DNA of 64,000 nucleotides, taken from assembly GCA_028280965.1 (NCBI GenBank), contig JANQKT010000087.1, positions 1-64,000 of the forward strand. Direction: 5' to 3'. The DNA comes from Phycisphaeraceae bacterium. GTDB taxonomy: Bacteria > Planctomycetota > Phycisphaerae > Phycisphaerales > Phycisphaeraceae. The position numbers were made by a program, and so were the translations under genes. A model generated the notes under the pieces. The model had not been told where the DNA came from. It saw only the letters and a list, made by a program, of their open reading frames with translations, and ran no database searches. Shown here in pieces: positions 8,495-17,212 of the stretch. Every line of letters starts with the position of its first letter. Position 1 is the first letter of the stretch.

Positions 8495-10288
8495 CTAGGG
8501 AGTCCTGCCCGCGTTAGATCCGGCCAGGGTCTGGATATCTTCCGCACTCAGCGTGCGGTTCAACAGGGCGACGTGGCAGAGGCCGCCCTTGAATGCGTTC
8601 ATGAGGTTCAGTTCGGTGTCGGGCCAGTCGAAACCCGTAGCGCCACCAAGAATCAGTGTCGGGTAGCCCGGCTCAAACCGCAGGTCCAAAGACGTTACGT
8701 CTACCAACTTGCCATCGATGTAAAGGCGGCAGGAGCCCTTGCCGTACGTCGCGCAGATGTGCACCCACTGGTTAGTCGTTAGAGGCTCGGCTGACCGCGC
8801 CACATGAGTCGTCGGGTTGGCGTCGTCGAGTTCGGGGTTCAAATCGGGGGGTTGAAAGCTGTAGTGCTCGACTTGGCCCGAGCCCAGAATACGGAGCTGG
8901 CTTGAAAAATAGCTTCCGCGCTCTTGCTCGCTGGTGGTCAAGGCAAAGAGGTTCTGCGGACCTGAACCGGTAGCCCGCACCCACATGACGATGCTGTACT
9001 CGTTGTCTTTCCACAGGTCGCGCTGAAAGCCCGTCGCGACAAAGTAGGTGTCGTCCCCGGCCAGGCGGATGGCGTTGGCCTGGGCGGACGCCGTGGTCAG
9101 CGGGCCCGGGGTGAGGCCCAGCCCCCTGCCCTGCAGTTCCAGGTTGCGGGATGGGCCGCCGACAAGCGAGGGATAGACGCCGCTTGGCTCGATCTCGGTC
9201 AGTGGCCAGTAGGCGACCGGGCCGAGCGCGAGGATGTCGCGGGTGTGCTTGAGTGATGGGGAATCGACGTCTTCGATACGCCGGACAAAAGCGATGCGCC
9301 CCGGCATCATGTCCCTGACGACCATCGCAGGATCGTCGAGGTCCAACGACTGTCCCTTCGTTAGCGTACGCATCGGCTGGTGAGCATCATCTCGCCCCTC
9401 TGGCTTGACCGCGACCTCGCCTTCAAACACATGGACCATGTTCTCTGCGCCCGGCGCGGCTTGCACCCCAAAGCTGGTCCCCAGATCGATTATCCGCGCT
9501 TGGTCGGTCTGCACGACAAAGCCACGGCTTGCAGGGGTTTCGCAGGTGCCGACGAGCCTGCCCCGATGAAGGCGCAGGGCGTTGTCGCTTCCAGTCAGCT
9601 CGATCGTGCACGGCGCCTCGAGCAGCGCAACGGCCCCACGCCCGGTCGTGATCTCGGCGAAGCCGCGCGTCAACGTCAGACGTTGCGACGGCCAGAGTTT
9701 GCTGCCGACCGGGAGTTCCTTTGGGGCATTGTCCAGGCGCCATGCCGCGTTGAGTTCGTCGGTGACCTGGGCGACGGGCAAGGTGGGTGGCTCGGCCTCG
9801 GACGCGAAGTGATCGGCGCCCGGCCCCGCCGGATCGGCGCCCGGCCCGATGAGGTTTACCAGCAGCACCACCGCGAGCGCAACAGCCGCCGCGACCCCGC
9901 CATAGATCGCTAGCCTCGGGATCACGTACTGACGGACAACGGCAGCCGCCTCGTCGGGCGGGTGCTGCAACCGCCGCTGACGCTCCGCTTCCCGCCGGCG
10001 CTGCTCTTCGGTGATGTCCACGAGCCTGGCCGAGTCCTCGACGTCGTCGAGCCCGGCGATCAGGCTCCACGAAAACTCATCACCCATCGGCCCGGCCGGC
10101 ACAATGGCGCCCGACTCCCACTCGAGCATGGCGTGCAGTTCGACGTAGTGCTTGTAGAACCGCTGGGCTTCGGGGTGGTCGCGGAGGATCTCGCACAAAC
10201 GCGCCCGCTGATCCTGGGACAGCGAGCTCTCGGTCATGGTGGCCAGGAGCGGTTCGAGTTCCTGCATGTAGTCGCCGGCCTGGTTCAT
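8495..10288 (-). CDS. FecR-domain membrane protein with C-terminal LamG-like domain
   Basis: This 597-residue protein has an N-terminal cytoplasmic region resembling the anti-sigma part of planctomycete FecR proteins (SQDQRARLCEILRDHPEAQRFYKHYVELHAMLEW). One membrane helix (AIYGGVAAAVALAVVLLVNLIG, about residues 130-152) and a periplasmic FecR domain follow, with FAEITTGRGAVALLEAPCTIEL and an IDLGTSFGV stretch. The last ~200 residues form a concanavalin/LamG-like domain (SIVMWVRAT...NQWVHICATYGKGSCRLYIDGKLV). It probably senses an envelope or saccharide signal and controls the sigma factor. Its ATG overlaps the sigma factor stop by 4 bp (ATGA), so the two are translationally coupled. Confidence 0.88.
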   Translation of the reverse strand: MNQAGDYMQELEPLLATMTESSLSQDQRARLCEILRDHPEAQRFYKHYVELHAMLEWESGAIVPAGPMGDEFSWSLIAGLDDVEDSARLVDITEEQRRREAERQRRLQHPPDEAAAVVRQYVIPRLAIYGGVAAAVALAVVLLVNLIGPGADPAGPGADHFASEAEPPTLPVAQVTDELNAAWRLDNAPKELPVGSKLWPSQRLTLTRGFAEITTGRGAVALLEAPCTIELTGSDNALRLHRGRLVGTCETPASRGFVVQTDQARIIDLGTSFGVQAAPGAENMVHVFEGEVAVKPEGRDDAHQPMRTLTKGQSLDLDDPAMVVRDMMPGRIAFVRRIEDVDSPSLKHTRDILALGPVAYWPLTEIEPSGVYPSLVGGPSRNLELQGRGLGLTPGPLTTASAQANAIRLAGDDTYFVATGFQRDLWKDNEYSIVMWVRATGSGPQNLFALTTSEQERGSYFSSQLRILGSGQVEHYSFQPPDLNPELDDANPTTHVARSAEPLTTNQWVHICATYGKGSCRLYIDGKLVDVTSLDLRFEPGYPTLILGGATGFDWPDTELNLMNAFKGGLCHVALLNRTLSAEDIQTLAGSNAGRTP

Positions 10289-10812
10289 GACCCGGCCTCC
10301 GACAATTCCCGTTCGATACAGTGCATCAACGCCACGCGGATGCGGTGCAGCACCTTGGCGATCGCGTTAGCGCTCTTGTTCAGCCGGACGGCTATCTCCT
10401 TCACCGCCAGGCCGTCGCTGTAGCGGATCCGCACGAGGTTGCGGTGGTTCGGGGTGAGCTTCTCGAGACAGCGGCCCAACGCGTCGTGGCGCGCGTCGAA
10501 CTGCTCGCCCCCGGCAAAGACGTCGGCCATATCCGTCACCAGTTCGTCATCGAAAACCAGCCGGTCGCGGGCGATCCGCTGGCGGTAGGCCTTCACCTGG
10601 AAACGGGCGATCTGGAACGCCCAGGCAATAAAGTTCGTGCCCTGCCGGAACTCGTCGGCCTTGCGCCAGATGACGAGGTTTGCCTCCTGCAGCACATCCC
10701 GGGCCTGCTCGCGGTCGCCGGTCAACGAGAGGATGTACGCGTACAGCCGGCTCTGGCACGCGGTGATCTGCGTGACGAATTCGTCGGAATAGTGTGGGAC
10801 AGGCTTGCTCAA
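10285..10812 (-). CDS. ECF-family RNA polymerase sigma factor
   Basis: This ~175-residue extracytoplasmic-function sigma factor has region 2 with LSLTGDREQARDVLQEANLVIWRKADEFRQGTNFIAWAFQIARFQVKAYRQR and region 4 with LTPNHRNLVRIRYSDGLAVKEIAVRLNKSANAIAKVLHRIR. It would direct RNA polymerase to a small regulon, released from control by the FecR protein encoded directly after it. No ATG is available in frame near the homology. I chose the TTG at 10812 (LSKPVPHYSDEF), preceded by GGAATC, because it gives the usual family length. A second TTG at 10884 would add 24 residues of unlikely sequence. Confidence 0.88.
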   Translation of the reverse strand: MSKPVPHYSDEFVTQITACQSRLYAYILSLTGDREQARDVLQEANLVIWRKADEFRQGTNFIAWAFQIARFQVKAYRQRIARDRLVFDDELVTDMADVFAGGEQFDARHDALGRCLEKLTPNHRNLVRIRYSDGLAVKEIAVRLNKSANAIAKVLHRIRVALMHCIERELSEAGS

Positions 10813-11056
10813 CGGATGATTCCAGCATGACAGGCACCAGAGCGCTGGCTCGGCACTCCTTACTGGGCATATAACGCAAACCAACTAATGATGTCGTGTG
10901 AGGAGAAATTTTTCCGGGTCGCCGCGCGGGTGGGTCGGGGCCCGGCTACGCAGGCGGATCGACGCGAACAAGAGGCTATGACACGGCCAACGAACGCGCC
11001 CGCCGCGTCCCCGAGCGGTGGATCACACACATTCATCAACCGCTTCAATTACGACA

Positions 11057-11085
11057 GAAGCCCACGCTTTCAAGGCGTGGGCTTC
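11057..11085. terminator. Bidirectional terminator-like hairpin
   Basis: An 11-bp perfect stem (11057-11067 with 11075-11085; GAAGCCCACGC and its complement) encloses a 7-nt loop. It is the only structured element between the sigma factor start and the small cysteine gene. On the minus strand it lies 32 nt after the stop of the gene at 11118-11321. Confidence 0.7.
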
Positions 11086-11117
11086 ATCGTTTGTCGTTTG
11101 TGATGCAGGCGCGATCG

Positions 11118-11321
11118 TTATGCTGATCCGACCGGCTCGAAGCCGTCGCAGCCGGACAGGGCCGTCACCTTGAGGTGGATGTCTTCATTGCGGCCACACT
11201 CATCGACGTAGTCAACCGGTGCCTGCTTGCTTGTTCGGATCTGCACGAGCTGCTCGCTCGCCGGGTGGTGCTCACCGAAATGGGTGCACATGCCGCACTG
11301 GCCTTCGTGGATCATCTGCAT
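11118..11321 (-). CDS. Small conserved cysteine protein
   Basis: This 67-residue protein begins MQMIHEGQCGMCTHFGEHH and ends HLKVTALSGCDGFEPVG. Four cysteines (CGMC, DECG, SGCD) and several histidines suggest a bound metal ion. I recall very similar short proteins in other planctomycetes but know no function. It stands alone with its own leader; AAAGGG lies about 9 nt before the ATG. Confidence 0.7.
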   Translation of the reverse strand: MQMIHEGQCGMCTHFGEHHPASEQLVQIRTSKQAPVDYVDECGRNEDIHLKVTALSGCDGFEPVGSA

Positions 11322-11596
11322 GGTTGGCCCTTTCTATAGATCGGGTGATCGGATGGAGTCTGTGGCGCGGGCGTCGGGTATCCCGCCCACCACACGATTA
11401 TCTGGTTGATGCGGAGGGATTTCTACAGCAAGTCGGCGGATTTCCAGAATCGATAATGTGTTGCATTTACAGCAATATCAGCCGCCGCCGGGCATGTCAT
11501 GCTGATGGCGTGTGGTCCGGTAACGGGCTTGCAGCCGCTCGGCTCCTACGCGTGACGGGGTGCCTGCGGTTCGCGTGTTGCCCGGACGATTGCAGA
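11322..11596. other. Gene-free interval
   Basis: This is the leader and promoter region of the small cysteine gene. Possible short frames here lack start signals. I see no repeat or structured element before the terminator that follows. Confidence 0.4.
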
Positions 11597-11627
11597 CAAA
11601 AAAACCCGCGCCGGGCAGGCGCGGGTT
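11597..11627 (-). terminator. Rho-independent terminator for the gene at 11655-12302
   Basis: On the minus strand a 10-bp perfect stem (11618-11627 with 11603-11612; AACCCGCGCC and its complement) with a 5-nt loop is followed by a run of T, 28 nt after the stop codon. Confidence 0.9.
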
Positions 11628-11654
11628 CATTCGTTGGGGATTGTGTTTGTGTGT

Positions 11655-12302
11655 CTATTTGTTCCGCCCCAGCAGGAAAAGGCCCGGCCCGATCAGGAAC
11701 AGGACCGCCCCGCCGCCGAGCATTAGCACGCCCTTGCCCGAGCTGGGCTTGCGGTTGTGTTCGAGGATGAGGACCTTATCGGGGTTGATGTTGGGGTAGG
11801 TCGACTTGAGGAGCTTGAGCTCTTCACCGCTCAGCTTGTCGATCTTGTTGATGATCAGGCCCTGCAACTCGGTTTCGGTGTAGAACGCCTCGAACTCCCT
11901 GTCGTTGTTGACTTCGTCGGTGATGATGACCATGCCGATGCCGGCGGGCATGCCCATCGCGTCGATGAAGCCGAAGTCGGGGTTGGTGGGGTTGGCCGCC
12001 AGCGCCGCGTCTTCTTTCTCGTAGTACTCGATCGCCCAGGGATCGTTTTCGGCGATCGCCGGGGTCCAGATCTTCAGGTAGTGGCCCGGGTTGTTCTCCT
12101 TCTCTTCGTAGACAAAGTTGTCCATGATGAACAGGTCGGTCACCTTGACGTGCGCGTTGTCGCCGTGCCCGTTGGCGAACAGGTCGGACGCGGCGATGGT
12201 CTGCGGCTCGGCGTCGGCGACGGATGAGAGCTGCATCTCGCGGAAGCCGATGAACATCAGGAAGCCGCCGCCGACCATGAGTGCGATGACAATACGGATC
12301 AT
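11655..12302 (-). CDS. Two-helix membrane protein of unknown function
   Basis: This 215-residue protein has an N-terminal membrane helix (MIRIVIALMVGGGFLMFIGF), a soluble middle domain of about 150 residues and a C-terminal helix (VLMLGGGAVLFLIGPGLFLL) ending in RNK. The middle domain (SDLFANGHGDNAHVKVTDLFIMDNFVYEE...) is probably periplasmic. The glycine-rich helices and topology resemble planctomycete membrane proteins of unknown role, and I recognise no catalytic motif. GGAG lies 8 nt before the ATG at 12302. A strong terminator follows. Confidence 0.75.
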   Translation of the reverse strand: MIRIVIALMVGGGFLMFIGFREMQLSSVADAEPQTIAASDLFANGHGDNAHVKVTDLFIMDNFVYEEKENNPGHYLKIWTPAIAENDPWAIEYYEKEDAALAANPTNPDFGFIDAMGMPAGIGMVIITDEVNNDREFEAFYTETELQGLIINKIDKLSGEELKLLKSTYPNINPDKVLILEHNRKPSSGKGVLMLGGGAVLFLIGPGLFLLGRNK

Positions 12303-12481
12303 GGGGTTGCTCCGGGTTCGGGTTCGATCAGGCCGGTGAGGATGGTGGGACGGGATCACTCCCCACGTAAGAAGATACCCATGCGTTGTACCGTTAGTCA
12401 CGACCGGGGGCAAGCGCAGGCGGCAGTGTTCGCCGGGGGCCGGGGCGGGCGGGCGTACACGGCCGGGGCGCTGGGCCTGCT

Positions 12482-14353
12482 CTATTCGGTGTTTTGAGAC
12501 GCAGCCGTTCCGCCGTCGAGCTTGAACGCGTAGGCGAAAACGGCCGGGTTGAAGTACTCGCGGAAGAGCTTGATCTTGCCGCCCTCGACGTGGAACAGGC
12601 CGATGTAGCGCTGGTCGTAGGTGCGCCCGGTCGGGACGATCTCGCAGACGCCGTGGAACTCGGCGATGACGACCTGCGGGTCCTGGGTCGGGTAGAAGAC
12701 CAGCGACCTGGTGAAGCTCGCTTCGCCGGCGTTGGTCGGCCAGCCGCTGTAGTGCTTGATCAGGTTGTCCCGGCCGGCCACGCGTTGCGGGAAGCCTTCG
12801 GGCGCGTAGGGCATGTCCTGGACCGCGTCCTCCGCCCAGACGCTGTTGACCCGGTCCATGTCTTTCTGCTCGAGGCCTTCAAGGAAATCGATCACGGCCT
12901 GCCGGGTTTGTTGCCGGGCGAGGTAGGCGTTGGGGCTGGCCTGTGCACGCCCCATGGCCGGGCCGAAGACATCCCGGCTGCCGGTCTCGCTTGCGAGGTT
13001 GAGTGTTATCGCGGTGATCCGCCAGCCCTCGCCGCCTTTGGCAAAGCGGTAGTCGTACGAGCCGTTGACCTCCCAGTACGCGTCGCCGATCCAGTGGCCG
13101 GCGACGACCTGCGCGGTGCCCGCGGCCTCCGCGCCGTTGATTCTTACCTGGATGCGCGAGAGCGCGTGGCGGGTGCGGTCAAAACCGGGCAGGACGCCCG
13201 CCCATTGGGTCATCAGCACCTGGGGGCTCATCAGCTCGGCGGGCTGCCCGGTAAGCGATGAATAATCGACCATAACCTCGGGCGCAAACAGCTTCTCCAG
13301 GCCCGTGAAGTCGCCCCGGTCGGCCAGCGTGCCGACGCTCTCGATGACCGTCTTCAGCGCGGCGGTGTCGATCTTTCCCTCGGCGTTGCCTGCGCGATCC
13401 AGCGTCTGCGCGAAGTGCTCGGCGACGTTGTCGCTGGCTGTCGTAACAGCTTCGTTGTTGTCGTAGAAGTCGAACTGGCTGACACCGTCCAGCCAGTGTG
13501 CGTGTTTGCTGCCCTTCAGCTCCGCGGCGAAGGCCCTGATGCCCTGCGGGATCGCCGCCGCTTCGGAGTGCACCATCAGCACCGGCACGTTGTCGAGCGC
13601 TTCGGCGGACTTGATCGCGTCGAAGGTCAGCCAGGGCTCCCAGGACGCGACGTTGAACTGGTTGACGTACTCGGGGATCAGCCCGCGGTCTTTCTCGGTG
13701 TAGTAGGGCGCGTTGAACATGACCGCCGACTCGTCGGTCGTGCTCGCGGCGGGCAGCATGGTGGGCTGGCCCGTTTCGTTGTAGTGCTGCTCCGCTTGGC
13801 GTGAGGCGGCGATGAGGTTCTGGACGCCATCCTTCCCGCCGTAGACCTGCTCGACGATGGCCGCGTCGTGCATCCAGGGCGCGACCAGCGCGAGCGAGCG
13901 GATGTGCTCGGACTGCCCGGCGGCGAAGGCCATGTAGCCCGCGCTCGCGCAGATCCCCAGCCCGCCGATTCGCTCGGGGTCCACCTCCGCCCGGGTAGCC
14001 AGGAACGCCGCGGCGGCGAGGATGTCCTCGGTCTTGTGCGTGGGGTGCTCGACCTGCCGGGGCCCGCCCTCGGACTGCCCCCAGCCGCGGAAGTCGAAGG
14101 CGAGCGCCGCGTACCCGCGGTCGGCGAGTTCCGAGGCGTATCGGCCGGGCATCTGTTCTTTAACGGTCGTCCAGGCGCCGGTCACGATCACCGCGGGCAG
14201 CCGGTCACCGTCCTGGTAGTGGTCGGGCAGGTAGAGATCGCCGACGAGGCGGTCGCCGCCGCTCTCAAACACCACGCGGTGCGAGGCCGCGGCCTGGGCG
14301 GTGTTGGCGGTGAGCAGGGTCGTTGCAGCGATCGAAAGGAGTTTGCTTGTCAT
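12482..14353 (-). CDS. Exported alpha/beta hydrolase fused to two NTF2-like domains
   Basis: This 623-residue protein has a signal peptide (LLSIAATTLLTANTAQAA). An alpha/beta hydrolase of the dienelactone-hydrolase/YcjY type covers about residues 20-320, with oxyanion region VTGAWTTVKEQ, FDFRGWGQSEG, and nucleophile elbow GLGICASAGYMA, which points to cysteine rather than serine. The usual catalytic histidine region reads GVSQFDFYDN with no histidine. Two NTF2/SnoaL-like domains follow (about 335-475 and 485-615). The pocket-like fold of these may bind a small ligand. The substrate is unknown. GGAG lies 8 nt before the ATG at 14353. The AraC regulator upstream on the same strand is a plausible controller. 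Confidence 0.82.
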   Translation of the reverse strand: MTSKLLSIAATTLLTANTAQAAASHRVVFESGGDRLVGDLYLPDHYQDGDRLPAVIVTGAWTTVKEQMPGRYASELADRGYAALAFDFRGWGQSEGGPRQVEHPTHKTEDILAAAAFLATRAEVDPERIGGLGICASAGYMAFAAGQSEHIRSLALVAPWMHDAAIVEQVYGGKDGVQNLIAASRQAEQHYNETGQPTMLPAASTTDESAVMFNAPYYTEKDRGLIPEYVNQFNVASWEPWLTFDAIKSAEALDNVPVLMVHSEAAAIPQGIRAFAAELKGSKHAHWLDGVSQFDFYDNNEAVTTASDNVAEHFAQTLDRAGNAEGKIDTAALKTVIESVGTLADRGDFTGLEKLFAPEVMVDYSSLTGQPAELMSPQVLMTQWAGVLPGFDRTRHALSRIQVRINGAEAAGTAQVVAGHWIGDAYWEVNGSYDYRFAKGGEGWRITAITLNLASETGSRDVFGPAMGRAQASPNAYLARQQTRQAVIDFLEGLEQKDMDRVNSVWAEDAVQDMPYAPEGFPQRVAGRDNLIKHYSGWPTNAGEASFTRSLVFYPTQDPQVVIAEFHGVCEIVPTGRTYDQRYIGLFHVEGGKIKLFREYFNPAVFAYAFKLDGGTAASQNTE

Positions 14354-14498
14354 GGTGTTGCTCCGTGGTTGATGTTGCGGGCCTCTTACGCGATGCAACC
14401 ACGGTATGACGGTGGTCCAACGATTCCTTGTCGAAACCGGGGCGGTCCTTGCACAATCGCACTTTGTTGGAGCAACGGTCAATCAAGCGTGCTGTTGC

Positions 14499-14622
14499 TT
14501 GAACTCCCCTCCCTTGAGGGAGGGGTTGGGGGAGGGTGTCGAAGCATCTTGTTCTTGCTTGGAGTGCAGATAATTCGCCACCCCCTCCCGGCCTTCCCCT
14601 CGGAGGCGGAGGGGTTTCAAGC
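14499..14622. repeat. Inverted-repeat element, repeat family B copy 1
   Basis: The left arm (14499-14540) has CTCCCTTGAGGGAGGGG followed by TTGGGGGAGGGTG. The right arm (14579-14622) is a diverged inverted copy (CACCCCCTCCCGG ... GGAGGGGTTTCAAG). The centre is unique. Another copy, in single-arm form, occurs at 47412-47455. It fills the gap between the AraC regulator and the hydrolase gene. Confidence 0.75.
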
Positions 14623-14659
14623 CGCCAAGTACAAGTGATAGAAGATCAAAAGCCGCGTT

Positions 14660-15547
14660 TCAGCCCCCCGCCGCCTCGCGGTAGGCCTTGGGGCTCTGGC
14701 CGGTGACCCGCCGAAAGGTCCGGGTGAAGTGCGGCTGGTCCGAGAAGCCGCAGGCCAGCGCGATGTCGATCAGCGGGCGCGTCGGGTCGGCGAGCATGCA
14801 CCGGGCCTGCTCGACGCGGTAGCCGAGGACGAACTGGTGCGGGCTGACGCCGATCGTCTCCTTAAACAGCCGGGAGAAGTGCGAGGCGCTCAGCGCCGCC
14901 TGCTCGGCGAGCTCCTCGACCGCGATCGGCCCGGCGTAGTGCTCGGCGACGTAATCCAGCACGCGCTTGTAGTGTTCAGCGGCGAACCGTTGCGAAAACT
15001 CGTGCGCCTCGCTCCGCTCCCGCCCGTACTTGCGGACCAGCTTGACGAGAAACACACGAGCCAGCGACTCGTACATCACCTCCGAGCCCGGCCGGCCTTC
15101 ACGCAGCTCATCGAGCAGCAGCCGCGCCGCGTGCGCCAGGTCCGCGTCCTCGAACTGCGGCAGGTCCAGCAGTTGTTGCTGGGAGAGCAGGATGCCCAGC
15201 TCGTTTTGCGTGAAGCGCTCGAGCTTGGTGGGGTCGATAGTCACGACGATGCATTCCGACGTCGCGTGCCACCTCCAGCCCGACTCGACGCCGGCGGGCG
15301 TGACGACGATCTCGTTCTGCCGAAAGACGAAGTCGCGGTGCTCACCAGCGCGCCAGTTCTCGACGCGGTGCGGCTCGTCTTTCAGGTTGATCAGGACGTG
15401 GTGCTCGTCGAACACCCGGGCCGGCATCGCGTCCGGCTCGGCTTGGAAGTACGACAGCGACATCAGGTCGGCTGCGCGTGGCCGGACGACGTCATCGCTC
15501 CGGACCAGCGGGCTTGTCGGGTAGACGTCCTGGTAACGATTGGCCAT
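14660..15547 (-). CDS. AraC-family transcriptional regulator
   Basis: This 295-residue protein has an N-terminal cupin-like sensing domain (about 1-180, HRVENWRAGEHRDFVFRQNEIVVTPAGVESGWRWHAT) and a C-terminal double helix-turn-helix (about 190-290). The first helix-turn-helix is VEELAEQAALSASHFSRLFKETIGVSPHQFV; the second is IDIALACGFSDQPHFTRTFRRVTGQSPKAYR. It matches the AraC/XylS pattern well. It lies upstream of the hydrolase-NTF2 gene in the same direction, across a repeat element. The ligand is unknown. The ATG at 15547 was chosen by position; no strong Shine-Dalgarno precedes it. Confidence 0.92.
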   Translation of the reverse strand: MANRYQDVYPTSPLVRSDDVVRPRAADLMSLSYFQAEPDAMPARVFDEHHVLINLKDEPHRVENWRAGEHRDFVFRQNEIVVTPAGVESGWRWHATSECIVVTIDPTKLERFTQNELGILLSQQQLLDLPQFEDADLAHAARLLLDELREGRPGSEVMYESLARVFLVKLVRKYGRERSEAHEFSQRFAAEHYKRVLDYVAEHYAGPIAVEELAEQAALSASHFSRLFKETIGVSPHQFVLGYRVEQARCMLADPTRPLIDIALACGFSDQPHFTRTFRRVTGQSPKAYREAAGG

Positions 15548-15680
15548 GGGTTGGGTCCGGGCATTGCCTGCCGCTGTCTCGCCCACCGGTCATCCCCAAC
15601 TATGTTAGGAACCGATGGTTGAGTGGAAGTGCCTGGGCATGCACGAGTGCGTGCGGTGAACGGGCCGCATGGCAACGGGC

Positions 15681-15686
15681 TATAAT
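15681..15686 (+). promoter_or_regulatory. -10 box upstream of tRNA-Pro
   Basis: A perfect TATAAT lies 48 nt before the mature tRNA 5' end. No clear -35 is visible at 16-18 nt spacing. Confidence 0.5.
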
Positions 15687-15734
15687 TGGCCCTTTAGCCC
15701 ATATCGGGTACAAATTTGTCGTATCAGAACCCCG

Positions 15735-15854
<120 letters not shown>

Positions 15855-15924
15855 GCGTTGGCGGTGCTGACCGGAACTCGGGCCCCGCGCGGTAATTACC
15901 GCGCAGCGAGTAACGGAGCACCGC

Positions 15925-16402
15925 ATGGCACCCCAAACACGAGTTCCCCGTCTTCGTCATCACAAAGCCTCCGGCCGCGCGGTTGTCACGCTGAGTGATC
16001 GCGCGACCGGCAAACGCCGTGATTTCTACCTGGGCGATTATGGTGCGCGCCAGAAACCCATGCGGCCTACGCCGAACTGCTCGCCGCATGGCAGGCACGA
16101 GGCCGGACGCTCGAACTCGTGAAGACCAACGCCGTTCAGGATCGTCCTGCCGCTGGCTGTGTCGCGGAGTTGGTCCGAGACTATGCCAGAACATCGACAC
16201 CAAAGGCGGTATCAGCGTCAAGCACAAGGACTGTATCAAACGGGCTCTATGTATCGCTCGGCAGACGTGTGAGGCGTTAACTGTATCCGAGTTTAAACCG
16301 CTCGCCTTACAAGACGTGCGACAAGCTATCTCGCAATCCGGTTCGGTGAGAGTGACGACAGGCGGTGGACACGATCTGTGGTCAACCGCCGAATCAGGCA
16401 CG
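15925..16402 (+). pseudogene. Decayed tyrosine integrase, N-terminal part only
   Basis: The frame from 15925 reads VPRLRHHKASGRAVVTL followed by RDFYLGDYG, the arm-binding start of planctomycete phage-type integrases. After about 16050 it shifts frame to HAAYAELLAAWQARGR, then to VAELVRDYA. A further shift gives a core-binding segment (TCEALTVSEFKPLALQDVR). At least two frameshifts are present, and no catalytic R...HxxR...Y domain follows. It starts about 115 nt after tRNA-Pro and points away from it, the usual place for a tRNA-targeting integrase. A shorter remnant of the same gene is at 36966-37060. Confidence 0.8.
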
Positions 16403-16413
16403 TAGTCGAATGT

Positions 16414-16536
16414 TTAAGTGGGCCGTCGCCGCTGACGGCGCCGGAAAACGCGAGGTCGAATAACCTCGCCCCGCGCCGAGGTGACGATCAGGTAGGCCAA
16501 CACGCTCGTCAACACGATCTGAGGGAAACGCTTCAT
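16414..16536 (-). CDS. Possible 40-residue exported peptide
   Basis: The frame reads MKRFPQIVLTSVLAYLIVTSARGEV followed by an arginine-rich tail. It has a basic head and hydrophobic core like a signal peptide. AGGAG lies 9 nt before the ATG, and the ATG overlaps the stop of the PEP-CTERM gene upstream (ATGA). These start signals are good, but the peptide is short and has no recognised relatives. It could be the remnant of a longer gene. Confidence 0.35.
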   Translation of the reverse strand: MKRFPQIVLTSVLAYLIVTSARGEVIRPRVFRRRQRRRPT

Positions 16537-17159
16537 GGCAGTCTTCTCCTGGCGTTGTCTTCTCGACGCTGCCGCATTGTAAGCAGCAAGCCGCCCAGGC
16601 CCAGCAGGGCAAGGCTGGCTGGCTCGGGGACGGCCGCGAAGGTTATTGTTGTGTCGAAGGCGTCGTCGACGAACAGTTCGCCCAGGTCGGTGTCGATGGG
16701 CGAGCCCTGTTCGTCGATGACCGAGAAGCCGGCAGTCGAGACCGTGCCCAGCGGGGTGGACAGGTCGTACGTAGCGAACGCCGGGTTGCTGAAGAACAGC
16801 AGGTCGATGCCGAAGTCGTCGTTGCCGACGCCCAGCACGTCGTTGACGTTGTTGACCCACACGATGGTCGGCGTTGTCGCCTGCGCGCTCGTCCCGCCGT
16901 TGATGCCGGGGAAATCGAACGTGGCCAGGTCGCTGGGGATGCTGAACCCGGTGGGATCGGTTGTGATGTTGTCGGTGTCGGCCTCGATGGTGAGGACGAA
17001 CGGCTCGTCCGCGAGGTCGAACACGGTTTCGAACGTCCCGGGGTCCCTCATGAAGCCGCTCATCGTGCCGGTGAAGGTGTAGGTGATGGGTGCGGCCGAC
17101 ACGGCGGGGGTCACGGCGAGCGCCGCCGAGGCGCAGGATGTCAGGAACAAGCGGTTCAC
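16533..17159 (-). CDS. PEP-CTERM sorting-domain protein
   Basis: This 208-residue secreted protein has a signal peptide (FLTSCASAALAVTPAVSAAP) and a beta-rich domain beginning ITYTFTGTMSG. The C-terminal PEP-CTERM tail is VPEPASLALLGLGGLLLTMRQRR. The start is a GTG at 17159 with TAGGAG 8 nt upstream. The function of the central domain is unknown. It lies inside the first island segment with another PEP-CTERM gene 53 nt upstream. Confidence 0.85.
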   Translation of the reverse strand: MNRLFLTSCASAALAVTPAVSAAPITYTFTGTMSGFMRDPGTFETVFDLADEPFVLTIEADTDNITTDPTGFSIPSDLATFDFPGINGGTSAQATTPTIVWVNNVNDVLGVGNDDFGIDLLFFSNPAFATYDLSTPLGTVSTAGFSVIDEQGSPIDTDLGELFVDDAFDTTITFAAVPEPASLALLGLGGLLLTMRQRREDNARRRLP

Positions 17160-17212
17160 GGGGTTTCTCCTAAGGGGTGTCTAAAAAATAAGGGATGTCT
17201 AAAAAACTGGGG

